This document shows, one piece after another, positions 10,824-22,592 of a stretch of 64,000 nt of DNA (within the stretch, counting starts at the first letter, position 1; each line of letters starts with the position of its first letter). Under the pieces are notes generated by a model that saw only the letters and a list, made by a program, of their open reading frames with translations, did not search any database and was not told where the DNA came from. Origin of the DNA: Diploscapter coronatus (taxonomy: Eukaryota > Nematoda > Chromadorea > Rhabditida > Rhabditidae); NCBI GenBank assembly GCA_964036155.1, contig OZ038423.1, positions 14,151,249 to 14,215,248 of the forward strand, written 5' to 3'. The position numbers were made by a program, and so were the translations under genes.

Positions 10824-12040
10824 ATGAAATTTAATCCTCTAAATTTTGGAATTGAATTCTTCGCAGTTATCTATACCATCGTCATTTTGTCAATAATTAA
10901 TAACAGATTGCTAATTTACTGTGTCCTAACTCAAACTAGATCGAACATAGGAAACTATAAATATGTGACGCTATGTCTAGCAGTGTATGATATTTTGTAT
11001 TTGACAATTTTTGGATGTATGAAAATAGTGAGTATCACAAAATCTATGATTTTTAGCTTTATTTTCAGGGTATTTTCGTTGTAAACGGGTCATATGTAGC
11101 GTTTCTATCCACTTATCAATTTGGCAGTTTTAATATTGGAAGGATTGTCATTTTGATTGACATTTGCGTTTATTCGATGAGCAATTCGTTAGTTGTACAG
11201 ATATTTTGCGATTTGCAAGTATGGAATCTAAATTATCCCAATAATATCGAATTTTAAGGCTGAAAAATTGAGATGGTTCAGTAAAATTCAACATGCCAAT
11301 AATGTGGCTTTTGATGTGCATCTTCTTCAGCACTCTTTGGGGTGGATTTGCGAAACTGCAGGTTCAAGGTTTAATGAAACTTATCATGTACCTATGGATA
11401 CAATCTCATTGGTCGGTGTTTCATATTATTATGTAGGCAAGAAAAATGTTCACTTGATTATCAATTATTTTAGTATACTGTATACAATGGATAGAAAGAA
11501 GAAGGATAATAGGATGGAAAACGGCAATAGGAGAATAATTTAAATTGTGTTTTCAACTATGTTAACTTTTGTGCTAATGTGCATCTGTGCGATGCTGATC
11601 AAGCGGAATATCCAATCTGCGAATACCAGCAATAAAACTAGGAAGTTAGATGCAAGATAAAATAACAGCATTTGACCAATTATTCAGAAATAGAGCTTAG
11701 TTGCAACTTTCCCACCCACTGTTCTATCAGGTACAAGTTAAAGATAATGTGTTTTTCTTTTCTAATGATTCATATTTTCAGAGCATAATCATATTTTACA
11801 CCTCTTATGTGACTCCATTATCAGCATACATTATACTTCTGCTAAACTTCAATATGAGCTGGCATATTTTTGCACAATAACTCAATTTTCGGATATTTAA
11901 TTTAGATACGGCATTTGCCTGTGCTCGATAATCTCGTTGTACACGATAATTCGATACTGGTGATGTATATTATCAGAGATCTCCGGGAATTTTTCCTCAA
12001 TAGGATCAAAAATTCGATATTGAGCGTTTTGCAATAAAAT
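10824..12040 (+). pseudogene. Decayed Str-type chemoreceptor
   Basis: Exon 1 (10824-11027) and most of exon 2 (from 11069) are intact and Str-like. Near 11200-11220 the expected R-Y-F-A-I-C-K motif is present but in another frame, which means a small indel. Later pieces are recognisable by alignment with the 9017 gene but are scattered over frames and stops: a W-F-S-K piece near 11275, R-F-N-E-T-Y-H-V-P near 11367-11400, K-T-R-K-L-D near 11640, a TM6-like piece near 11780 and the TM7 end with Y-I-I-R-D-L-R-E near 11965-11990. Too many lesions are present for a working receptor, though a sequencing slip could explain one of them. Confidence 0.75.
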
Positions 12041-12775
12041 AGAAAAAATTGCACCATCTATATTTACGTCAGCTTCCTCAAATATCATGGCTGATAGATA
12101 AATAGAAATACCATAGGTCGCAGAAAATAATTGTAATCTGTGTTAACAAGGCTATTTTCTGAATTGATGAATAAGAATTAACCACGCAATTCTGTACGAC
12201 TACAAACTAAATTCGGGGCAAAATAAGTAAATATGGATAGAAAGCACAAGTAGTTTCTCAAATTTGATGTTGGTGGGATCTTATAGTTTGAAATGTGCTA
12301 TCACTTCGATTGATAAAAAGATTTTTTAAATTTCTGAAAACGTTTTCCAAGAATAGAACCAAACTCTTCTTCCAGTTTTGACATTCAAAAACCGCGCCAT
12401 GTTTCGAATTCTTGTCTGCCTTTTAACAAAGTGGAACACTCATAATTAGATTCATCTCAAAATGCCTGAGGCATCTTTGAAGATTTTGAGAAATAGCGAT
12501 GAAAAACGAGAGATCTCCAAGAAAACATAAAATAAGGGAATAGAACAATAGTATAGTCAAAAGATGCGAAAATGAGATAAAAAGTGCTTCCGTTTTACTC
12601 AATTTACTCTCTGACAACTATAGTATTTCCTCTTATCGACTATTTTCCCTAATTTATGTTTCAGTCCATCTTTCTTGAATTCGATTTTTTCTATGTGAAA
12701 AAATAATTTATTTTATTGAGTTTTAGATACTTTTTGTAAAATAGAAAATTTCAAGCACTTTTCAGATCACCAAAA
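12041..12775. other. Intergenic, no gene seen
   Basis: No receptor exons or other coding signal could be supported here on either strand. Confidence 0.5.
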
Positions 12776-12967
12776 ATGTCATTCTCTTTAATTTATGCGC
12801 TAGTCCTATGCTTCTCTAATTCGATTTCTTATTTATGTGAAGAAAAAACATATCCTGCTCTGTCGTCTTTCGGGCTCATTTTTCGTTTTGCATTCGACAT
12901 TCCTCCTTTTGACATTAGAATGCTCAACGCGACTTTTCACGAATATTTGAAATTTCAATTGCGTTAA
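12776..12967 (+). CDS. Candidate small secreted protein (63 aa), uncertain
   Basis: A single open frame of 63 codons starts 11 nt after a textbook CACTTTTCAG acceptor, as a trans-spliced nematode gene would. The first 18-20 residues are hydrophobic with a plausible signal-peptide end before a Cys. The rest has only that Cys and no repeat or dibasic sites. No family is recognised. It stands alone between the receptor remnants and the Srd gene. The open frame could be chance in AT-rich DNA. Confidence 0.3.
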   Translation: MSFSLIYALVLCFSNSISYLCEEKTYPALSSFGLIFRFAFDIPPFDIRMLNATFHEYLKFQLR

Positions 12968-13223
12968 TTTGTAGACTTAAACATAAACTAATTTTAACGA
13001 AATATTCATCGCATTTTCTTGCAAAGAGAGTGCTCCGATATTTTACTGCATTTAGGCAAAAAAACGAGTTTTGTGTAAAGGCTAAAATTTCAACTAAAAT
13101 CGGCGAATGTCTTTATTGCGATTTGCAATTATATTGTCATATCCATAGTGATGTTAAAGTAGACATATTCAAATTGTTCGAATTTAACATTTAGGAACCT
13201 CATTTCAACAAGCCACACATGAA

Positions 13224-15426
13224 ATGTTGGTCGATACGATATTCTCGATAGTACATTGGTCGTTGAATACAATTGGATTCGTTCTAAACTCTCTTCTGAT
13301 TTATTTGGTTCTATACAAAAGTCCTAAATCCATCAAGAACTATTCGCTACTGATTCTAAATTTTGCACTCACTGACCTAGCATCAAGTCTCTGCGATTTG
13401 TTCATTCAAAACAGGTAATTTATCTGATTTAAAAAAAAAATATATATATATTTTAAACAAGGTCTTCAGAACAGTATCAAACGGTATTTTCATTGCTCTA
13501 ATATCAAATGGATATTGTACAAAGCTTGGATATCAAGCCTGTGAAATTGGGTAAGTTTTGAAGTTCGATGCAACTCAAAACACTTCAATTTCAAACAAAC
13601 TAATCTCCGAAATGCCTATTTTGGCTATTATCTAAAAAAAAACAGTCGAATTTTAGGTATACATTATCTCTACATTTCTACGCTCATTGGCTGTGGTCAT
13701 TGGTATTATCGTTTCACTACCGACATTACATCTTATTTAACTCCCCTCCGAGTCTGCGAAAAATGACGACTATCTTTCTAATCGCATGCTTTCCGACCTT
13801 AATTCAAACCGTAAGTGTCTACTTCATAAACTAGTGCATTTTCAGTTCTCATAATTAATTCTTCGAAGTTAATTTAGCTTCTGCAGAACTTTAAGGAGAA
13901 CGAAGATCATAAAATTAATTTACGAGTTTCATTATTAATTCCAGACATTTTATTTCAAAGATCCAAGAGCTATATCAGTAATTAATCTTGAATAGCTTTT
14001 TAATTTTCCAATTAATAATAAATTCAAAAATTGCAGTACTTCTTGTGCTTTTCCTACGATCCTCCAGATCAAATTCGGGCAACTTTGAAAGAAATCTACC
14101 CGGATGAAGATTTCTCCCATAAAACGGTTACTGGGGCCAACGATATGATAAAATGGCCCAATATCTACGTGGTTTTGCACATGGTATGATTGTTTTTATT
14201 TAATAGTTTGATCTTCTCAAAATTACTTCCTGAGCGATAACAAGCATAATTTTTATGAGACGTTCAATGTTTTTATTTATTAAAAATATAGCTTCCTCTA
14301 TTTTATTACGTAGAATATATTCGCATAATTCTATTCTATTTTTTCTTCTATGGATTAGCTGATAATATTAATATCTTCAAAATATTCCAATTGCTCTCAT
14401 GATCTCTCTCGTTCCTTGTTCACAACGTCCCCACACTTCCTGATTGTCTATTTCCAGTCACTTCTCACGATGGAACAACGTGCTTTGCATGTCATTATTA
14501 CTTGATTCATTTTTTTCTCATGCTAATCTGCCAAAATGCGTAGATGTTTGTTGGCGGTAGATGTGGAGCATGAACTATCCTGGAATAATACGAATTATGA
14601 GCTTCCTGAACCTCCATGAAGTATTATTTTTTTGAATTATAAACCATTTAATAATAACATTTCAATTCATGTTTAGAGTCGTTCTGCAAATTAAAAATTT
14701 CATTCTAGACACTTCCAATTACTCCCGTCTATGTAATTATTTTGATCCTGAGGAAGCGGATTATCGATTTTCTGGAGAGTCACAACGAAGCGTTGTCGAA
14801 ACAGAAGAAGTCCATGCATCACCAGTTATTACGGGTAATCATATTAAGTTTATAAATTTTTACGAGATTTCTGAGATTCACTCGGGATATTATGGCAAAT
14901 TTCTCATCACAAATATTATTTTCTATCTCTAAATCACTATTTAAGGCCCTTGCGTATCAAGCCATGATACCATCTTTCTATCTGATAGCTGTCATTGCGT
15001 TTTCCCTGGGCATGTTCAAAATCGTCGTCCATCCGTTAGTGGAGTACACGATTCATGTATCCTTCTTGTTCGTGCCAGTTTTGTCGCCGATTTCTTCACT
15101 GATTTTCGTCAGACCATATCGGGCGGCAATTCAGGTACATTTTCTACACAATTTAATTTACGATAAATTGATTTTTATTAAAGACCTCAAACATGCTGAA
15201 TAGGAAATTTTTCATATAATTCATCAAATAATTTTGATTCATTCTAGTGTTTTCCGATTCTTTATATTCTAATAATTTCATTTTTCAGAAGTTGCTGAAC
15301 CAATTTGGTTTCAAATTCGCGCTTCAACATCGACGTAATGCGCAATGGACTTCGATATCTGCCGGAGAACGACAATATTTCAAATGCAACGATCGAGAAA
15401 CTTCGAAGAGCGATTCAACGACTTGA
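13224..15426 (+). CDS. Srd-family seven-transmembrane chemoreceptor
   Basis: Seven exons (13224-13414, 13470-13550, 13657-13810, 14037-14183, 14709-14834, 14946-15134, 15289-15426) give 341 residues. Exon 1 holds TM1-2 with N-x-L-L-I-Y-L-V-L and L-N-F-A-L-T-D-L. Exon 3 has the H-Y-R-H-Y-I-L end of TM3. Exon 5 has P-I-T-P-V-Y in TM5 followed by R-K-R-I and M-H-H-Q-L-L. Exon 6 has K-A-L-A-Y-Q-A (with the preceding codons) and the TM7 motif S-P-I-S-S-L-I-F-V-R-P-Y-R. These are Srd hallmarks. The TM5 exon is easy to miss because a 525-bp intron (14184-14708) precedes it. The expected role is odour or pheromone reception at sensory cilia, by family. A second open frame overlapping the last exon (15345-15590) is probably chance. 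Confidence 0.88.
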
Positions 15427-15729
15427 TTGATAATCAAAATACATCATTTTCGTATCATAACTCCAAATGTGATATTTTTATGTTCAGTATGATAGCGTTT
15501 ATCTTTACGATCTTGAACTTATGGTTTAATTTTGCATTATGGCTAAATCAGCAACCCACTAATGAGAATCAAAATGTCAAAACTGAATAGTCGTTTCGAT
15601 AGCAGATGTATTTCATCCAATAAAGAAAGTTCATTATTGAAGTCATTTATGATTATGTAAACTTTGTTTCCTTTGCAAAATCTAAAACTTATCAGATTAG
15701 ATTTTCATCTTATTAAATACACCATATTA

Positions 15730-17252
15730 ATGTGCGAAGAAGATACCATATTCTACATCATAAATTATTCGAACATTTATTTATTTAAGAAGATGGTTTC
15801 TGTATTTTCGATTTCATTGTCGATATTTTCAATTTATATGTTGTTATTTCGCCTGCCTAAGCAGAGCCAAGAATTTAGAAAATATTTATTGGTAATTCAG
15901 GTTAATTTGAGAATTTGTTTCTCTCGTTTCAAATTTTTGATAAACTGATAAAGAAGCAAATCTTTTTGGCATTTCTTCAATGCAATATTTTGTGTCTAAT
16001 ATCCTACATCACAAATTAAAATTTGATTCAAAACAATAATTTTAGACTACGGGTTTATGTTGTGATATTGTTTTCAATGTTTTGATCGATGCGCGGATAT
16101 TTCCACCTAGTGGTGCTGTTATGATAACTTCATTTGTTCCAAATTTGTCCCCGAATTTGGCAATTGTAAGAAATTATTGATTGGCAATTTTGGAATTTTA
16201 TTATCTTAGACATTATTGATGTTAACGCATATGCTTTCATGTTGGACAATTGGACTTGGTTTAGAGTACAAGCATAAAAAAATTTGTTCGAAACATTGTG
16301 TAGGTCATCATAAATTTTAAAAAAAAACTTTTGTTTAGAAATTTTGGATATTTCAAAAATATTCCAAGGCATTACATACCTTGATAGTTGCCGAATCAAT
16401 ATTTCTATCGATACTTGCTTATTTCATTTCAAAGCCGAAAGAAGATATTATGAGATATGTTGACCAGGTTGATAATTAATCGTGATGAATAATAATATTT
16501 ACATTTGTCGATATTTCAGAATGCTGACATACTCAACTGTTACGGTCCAGAAATTTACGATAACATCGTTTTATTGGAATTTGGTATTTGGCAATTTGAC
16601 TTATTTATTGCTCTACTTTACATTTACGTTATGTTTGGAGTGATAGCATTTGCAATTCTTGTGTATCACACTCACGATTCGCTTCGAAAGCAGTCAACTC
16701 TCGGACAATTCTCGACTAGAACTATGGAATTGCACAAGAAAGCCGTGCACTCGCTTATGCGGCAGGTAAAACTATTGTAAACGTGCTACCTTTCATTCAA
16801 AATGAATTGGCTAGTAAAAAAACTAAGAAAATTTTTCTTTCTATCCCAAGTATACCATTATAATAATAATACTGACTAGCACAACTCATATCTAAAATTA
16901 CCGAAAATAATCTAATTTTCAGATTTTCGTGTTCACAGTAACCGTAATCGTTCCTTTACCTCCAATGGGCCTGTATTATGTGCCACAGAACTTCTTCAAC
17001 TTCTCAAAATATACCGGTAAAAATCGACCGATTCATCGAAATCTTGAAAAATTAATTTCAGCTTTGATATATTTCTGCCTGATCATGGTCACCTTCCACA
17101 ACCCACTCATGACTTTGGTGATGCTCTACTCAATGAAACCACAAATTATCGAACTCTTCAAACGTTATCTAAAAATTGCAAATACAGTAAAAACTAGCGA
17201 AAGCATCAGTGTTATGGGTGCATTATATGCTCGGGAAAATAGACGACGATAA
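15730..17252 (+). CDS. Sri/Srh-type seven-transmembrane chemoreceptor
   Basis: Seven exons (15730-15900, 16046-16165, 16210-16299, 16339-16467, 16520-16765, 16923-17016, 17062-17252) give 346 residues. The start is set by a conserved M-C-[ED]-E beginning shared with the minus-strand paralogue at 18827. Seven hydrophobic segments are present. The loop before TM6 has R-K-Q-S-T followed by M-E-L-H-K-K-A, and the C-terminal region reads F-H-N-P-L-M-T-L-V-M-L-Y-S-M-K-P, like the TM7 end of Srh and Sri receptors. I cannot separate Srh from Sri by eye. A polyadenylation signal AATAAA lies just after the stop. It is convergent with its paralogue, so the pair forms an inverted duplication. Confidence 0.85.
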
Positions 17253-17324
17253 TAAAGAAGTTTCAAATAGATTTATTTCAATATTTACAAACTGAGCAAG
17301 AGTCAACATTGAGCATCATCATAT

Positions 17325-17632
17325 TCATTCATCACTTTGGAAACATCTGAAAAGACAATTTTTCGAATAATATGCATGGAAATCATTACTTTGGTAGTAA
17401 AAAAATTCTCAAAATCGAAATAAAAACGTAATTTTTAGAACGTCTTTGAATAGTAATAAAAATATTCAAATTAATTAACATACGTGACTTTCTTCTAGTT
17501 TTATTATTTTAACAAACTGAAAATCACTTACCTATAAACAATAAATGATAGCGATAACAGGACGGATGTGGCGAGAATACCGATGCAGATTTGAGAGAGT
17601 ACGTCGAACGTGAATTCGGCTTGAGCGTCCAT
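17325..17632 (-). CDS. 40-residue single-pass membrane microprotein
   Basis: Two exons on the minus strand (17632-17532, then 17346-17325) join in frame through a consensus GTAAGT donor and a CTTTTCAG acceptor. The product is only 40 residues: a short acidic N-terminus (M-D-A-Q-A-E-F), one clear transmembrane helix of about 22 residues and a short tail ending C-F-Q-S-D-E. GC content and codon use in exon 1 are higher than in the surrounding DNA, which supports coding. A CTACAG acceptor-like site and a TATAAATA box lie just upstream. The family is not recognised. It lies between two convergent chemoreceptor genes and is transcribed like the right-hand one. It could be a membrane microprotein modulating a larger complex, but that is speculation. 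Confidence 0.6.
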
Positions 17633-17668
17633 GCAGTGGCATTAATTATCTGTAGATTAATTTTGGAT

Positions 17669-17676
17669 TATTTATA
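17669..17676 (-). promoter_or_regulatory. TATA box candidate for the microprotein gene
   Basis: TATAAATA on the minus strand about 37 nt before the ATG at 17632. A CTACAG acceptor at 17650-17655 lies between, so the start of the mRNA may instead be set by trans-splicing. Confidence 0.35.
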
Positions 17677-18826
17677 TGCCCGAAATTGCACGATTTTCTA
17701 ATTGAAAAGTGAAGGATAACATACTGAAAGAATTTAGTGGTAGAGATTATCAAGAGTGTCAAAATAATAATGGTTATAGTTAAGAGAAAAAAGTTATTCC
17801 ACTCTTTTCATAATTTGCTAGGAACCTCTAAAATTCACCAAGTTTTAGCCTAGAAGAGTTAAAAATAGGTAATTAAAGATTTTGCAGATAAAGTTGTGAA
17901 CAGAGATGAATTATACTAGTGGCGATCTACGAATTTATAAGATTGTCCACAATGTTTGAGTACAGAGTGAATTGTTTGAAGAATGCAAGAAATGAAAAGA
18001 TGCAGAAAGTAATTGCCAGCTATTGACTTCGACAGGTCCTTGATCTCTAGCTTGATCGCATGAGTGGATAGCGCAAGCAACAATCTTACTTTTGCAAGAT
18101 GATCCATCAGAATACAAAATTGAAGGTTCGTTTTTTACTTGAAAATCAATTTTAAGACTAATTCCAAACTTATTCTATAAAATAAAAAATGTTTAAAAAT
18201 CTAACCTTTCAAATAGCTACGTCTTAATGAGGAAATGAATTTTTAGATATGTAGAAATCTGTTTTAGAATCAACACTGATCGATATCTGATACTTATTTA
18301 ATGAAAAGGTTTAGGTATATTAATTTCGAAAAATAGAAGCTGATCGAGGGGGATCAAGATTTGGATAGAGAAAATACGGGGAAATAGGGGAAGAAAGGAG
18401 AAAATCTGACATGTTTGTGGCGCGATTTTGAGCGGAAGCTATTGCGCAGTCGGAATGACATGTACGCAAACAAATGACCAGATAGAGAAGAGGATCAGGA
18501 AATTAGATACGGAGGGATTTCGATGATATTTCTCATTTTGCACAAAATATTGAGACATTTTTCTACCTTCTTTTTGTGTGGATAATAGCTTAGGAATTGT
18601 TTCAAATCGAGTTACTTCATACTGCTCTCATATCTTCAAAATTTTTAAACTTCTTTTTCTAAAAATCGATACGAAATAATAATGGTATACTGTGATTCAT
18701 GATCACTAGGTATAAAATAAATTTATTTTGGAAACTAATAAGTGATACCATTTAATGACGCAATAATAACACCCGTTCTATCATAATGAAATAGTTTTCA
18801 AATAACACTAGAAAATTATGACGATT
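17677..18826. other. Intergenic, no gene supported
   Basis: A purine-rich, more GC-rich patch at about 18350-18500 stands out from the AT-rich surroundings. A Cys-containing minus-strand open frame at 17935-18117 has no ATG and no supported splice partners. Confidence 0.45.
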
Positions 18827-20377
18827 TCAGAAAAATGATCGCACCGGAAGAATCACAATGACAGTGCTACTTTCAGTGTTCGCGGTTTTCTTGATTTTCT
18901 TCACCCATCTCCTCAAGAGTTCAAAGCTTGGTCGTCTCATCGAATAAAGCATCAAAAGTGTCGTGAATGGACCGTGTAACGCCACCATCGTCTCGCAGAA
19001 ATATATTATCACTTAAATTTATTAAATTAGAAAAAAAAAATTAGAAATTTCATACGGTTGTATTTCGAAAAATTGAAAATTTCTGGCGGAACATAATAGA
19101 GAGCCATCGGCATAGCAGGTAGAACAACGGTTATTCCAAAAACAAAGCTCTAAACTACACATTCATAATTATAACCAGGAGGGTTAAGATTCATTAACAG
19201 ATTTGCTAAATCACTTTCAAAGTGTTAGCAGGTATAGAGAAGAAGACGATACTAAATATAATTTGAAAAAATATGTCTTCAATATTTTTCAAAGCATAGG
19301 ATATATAATTGGCTCATTATGGTGGGAACAAATCAAATGCAGACAAAACTACTACCTGTCTCAAAAGAGAAAACATGGATTGTTTGTGTAAGTTCATCGT
19401 TTTAGTGGAGAACTGTCCGCTAGAATATTGTCGTCGTAGAGAATTGAATGTATGAAAAGTTAGAACTACGAAAACGATAGCGCCAAACAAGCCATAAGAA
19501 TACAGAATGACGAAGAAGGCCGTGAATTGCCAGGGACCGAATTCGAGCAAAGCAATATGCTTGTGGACATCTGGACCGAAACACGATAGTTTCTCCTGGT
19601 TCTAAAATATGCCTTATTTTAAAATAAATTTTGTAAACATTTTTATCTATTAAAATTTCACCTCACTTTCTAAGGTAAATGCCAGAATAGGTTTTTTTTA
19701 TAGCATGAGTTAACAGCGATAAACAATGTTTACCTCTTGTACATATCGAATGACGTCTTCTTCAGGCTTCGAAATGAAATAAGCGAATATTGACAAACCA
19801 ATCGTTTCGGTAAATAATATGGCAATAAACTTATTGGCATACATTTGACAGCACCAAAATATCTAAATCATTATCCTAGATATAAATGCAATTTTGAAAA
19901 TGTAACATACGCAATCTCTTATACAGATTTTCTTGTGCTTGTACTCTAAAGCGTGGGCGATAGTAAAGCATGACAATGCATGTGTAAGGAATAACAGGCT
20001 CTAAAAACTAATTAATGACATAATATTTTCCATTTAAAAATTCTTACAATTGCCAAATTCGGTGATAATCCAGGTATAAACGAAGTGATCATAACAGCAC
20101 CTTTAGGCGGAAATATCCTTATATCGAATAAAATATTGAAAACGATATCACAGCATAAACCCGAGATCTAAAAACTAATGCTAAAAATGCAAAATATTTT
20201 TTTCACCTGAATATTCAATAGATACTTTCGAAACTCCCGCATTGTATTAGGAAAATGAAATAATAATACGTAAATCGAAAATATCGCTAAGGGAATGAAT
20301 ATTGATGACCCCAACTTTTTGTAAATGAATATAGTCTCATATTGAACGAGGTAAAATATAGGTTCTTCATCACACAT
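18827..20377 (-). CDS. Sri/Srh-type seven-transmembrane chemoreceptor (inverted paralogue)
   Basis: Seven minus-strand exons (20377-20207, 20167-20048, 20000-19911, 19862-19734, 19601-19356, 19149-19056, 19011-18827) give 344 residues. The first six exon lengths are identical to those of the 15730 gene, and the protein is co-linear with it: M-C-D-E start, F-R-K-Y-L-L after TM1, I-F-P-P-K-G-A-V-M-I-T-S-F in the loop before TM3, M-N-L-H-K-Q before TM6 and a P-x-M-x-L-Y-Y-V-P motif. Only the last exon differs in length. It is tail-to-tail with that gene. Role by family: chemosensory GPCR. Confidence 0.86.
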
Positions 20378-20916
20378 TTCTTTGATAAATGAAAATAAGT
20401 TATGATAAATTACGATATTATAGGAAACATGAAATACTTTTTCTTTGAATTTTAGATAAGTGGAAAATAACGCTAAGCCATTTAATGAGCACAAACTAAT
20501 AATGAATTCAGTTGAACTTTCTTTATTTCATGAAATAATACACCTGTTCTGGTTTGCATGATTGAAGAGATTTGATCGTAGTTGATTTTTTCAAATCTGA
20601 ATTTTGTCTAAATAGTTCGTGATTTAGATCTGTTGATAACCCCTTCCTTTTGATCTAAGCGAAATGGGGGATAACAAATGATCTGTTACAATGCTCCAAT
20701 AAATGGCGCAAGTCAAAGTATGCTCACTTTTCATTTGGTAAACACATCAATTGAAAGCAGCAAAATAACAAACTCAAGCATGTATATAACTTGCTTACAT
20801 TTATATTTTTCTTCAACATTTTATCTAAACAATATTTCGTCTACTTCACGGTTTTATGCAAAATTTTGACAATTTCCTAAGATAATGAAATTTTGTTTTA
20901 ATTATCTGATTTTAGA
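20378..20916. other. Divergent intergenic region
   Basis: It lies between the start of the minus-strand receptor and the plus-strand secreted protein and must hold both promoters. No motif was recognised with confidence. Confidence 0.45.
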
Positions 20917-22130
20917 ATGCTCCGCATTATTACACTTGCAACTATAATCGGCTTGGCTCATGGATTTGTATATAGCAGTAAATTATTATTTGTCTAGTTT
21001 TGCAATATTAATTCCTTCTATGGTTTTAGTCAAAGGCACTGATGTGAGGGTTAACATATACCCGCCCCTTTTCGACGGACTTTCCTCGGATCTGAAACCA
21101 CTCGTCGATCAGGTCAATAGTCTTAAATCAGTTTTTTCTAGTCTTCTTTTCTTCAATATGTAAACTTTTAGGCTGCTCAAATTATTCTTGAAGATCCTGA
21201 TACGAGTAGATTACTTTTTTCCGCCTAATTTCTGAAATCCTCAAACCATTTCGATTTCAGGAACCTCGACTGTCGGAAAAGACATTGAAGAGGTTCGCGC
21301 AAAGATCGACAAATTGGTTGAAGCTAAAGCCAAAGGGGCGAAATTGGTATTGAAATTTGGTGGGCATTGTGAGCTCCAATCACTCTTTCCACCAAATTTG
21401 TGTACAAATTAAAGAACAGTCTTGATTAACTGTATTGGGCTTATTGGTCATTGGATGAGGATAACAAAATATCGCATTTTCAATGTACAATAATAATAAT
21501 ACTGCCGTAAAAATTCGATTTTAGCCAGCCAACACCAATGACGTCATCGCGAAATTGCTCAACTTAAAGCAAGGCTATAACGAAGTTGTCTACCCGAAAC
21601 TCGACGAGAAGGTATTTTTCAAATAAACTTAAACAGTAGAATAAAAATTTAGGGAAAGGCGCTCTTCCAAGACTTGGAGAATCTCATTTTCAAAAAGCCC
21701 TACACGTTTGCTAACATGGGCTTTGACGCTCAAATGGATTCGGTGAGTTAATGACTACAAGTCTAGCAACGATTAATTCTCTAAATTTTAGATGAAAGCC
21801 ATATGGAAGAAGTACTCCGACGACGATCTTCGAAATGCTGGATACGGCTTGAACACAATTCAGGTTAATATAACAGTATACTTTTTCCAAATTATAATTC
21901 TGCATCATGGTCTAATGACACCATGCAATCTTCATTCGAATTTAGTCTAAATCAAAGAATTTTTGAGGTAAAGTCAGGTGTAATAAATTATGTGGGTGTT
22001 GATTAAGATTTGCCTTATTTTAAAATTTTCATAATCATAAAAAATTGCCTCTCTTCTAGAAAATTGATTCCAGGAGCGATTCCGTAATTCCAAACTCGCC
22101 GATGCCATCAGACAGATGAAATCTAACTGA
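20917..22130 (+). CDS. Secreted alpha-helical protein, possibly SXP/RAL-2-like
   Basis: Eight exons (20917-20977, 21030-21112, 21172-21205, 21261-21346, 21525-21611, 21653-21742, 21792-21863, 22074-22130) give 189 residues. The ATG follows a TGATTTTAG acceptor by one base, typical of trans-splicing. A signal peptide of about 17 residues ends at L-A-H-G. The mature part is rich in Lys, Glu, Ala and Leu and looks all-helical. It has a Y-P-P-L-F-D-G-L start, a V-R-A-K-I-D-K-L-V-E-A-K helix and no cysteines. This layout recalls nematode SXP/RAL-2 (DUF148) secreted proteins, but I do not see enough to be sure. Exon 1 must use the donor at 20978; the nearer GTATAT would put a stop in frame. Confidence 0.75.
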
Positions 22131-22592
22131 AGAAGCTATTAGAATTACCTTCATATCAGGAACAATGATTTGAGGAGATTGTCCCCTCATTTAGCTAACT
22201 TCAGCTATTTTTAAAAACAATAATACTATCATGCTTTGTGACATTTATTTCAAGTTGTGCAGATAAATTGCTTACTCGACAATCGAATAATAAAATGTAA
22301 TATTAATTGAGGCGAATCAGTCACAATATTTTGCTTCAATGAAATTAAACTTTATTTGAAATTGAATAGATCACATAATATTCCAAGAAATAACCATAGC
22401 TCTTCTACTGATGTCACCAAAGTGTGCTTCGATGAAATCTTCATTTTTTTCCCATTGAGAGGCCCATTAATGCTCCTAAAGTTGAGCACTTTTAATTTAT
22501 TATGTATATTTAATCAAAATATATCAATTAGAATAATAGCTTTCATTTCGTTTCAAAAAATCGCTAGAAAATATTTTTTTCCAAATTTTCAG

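Larger units (their letters stand above)
8621..10850 (+). repeat. Tandem duplication, unit 2
   Basis: Second copy of the unit at 6224-8300, close to identical over long stretches of both exons and introns. It differs by an insertion of about 170 bp in the first intron of its receptor. Its right end runs straight into the rest of exon 1 of the next receptor (10824), so this junction is probably the ancestral one. Confidence 0.9.

Noticed and set aside
14892..15203. Apparent missing TM5 suggesting an Srd pseudogene
   Set aside because: A TM5 exon was found at 14709-14834 that restores a full-length frame.
15345..15590. Open frame of 81 codons overlapping the last Srd exon in another frame, with a membrane-like end
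   Set aside because: The Srd frame explains the exon with good splice sites; the overlapping frame has no acceptor or start context of its own and ends in the 3' UTR.
17935..18117. Minus-strand Cys-containing open frame
   Set aside because: No ATG, no signal peptide and no splice partner that keeps frame.
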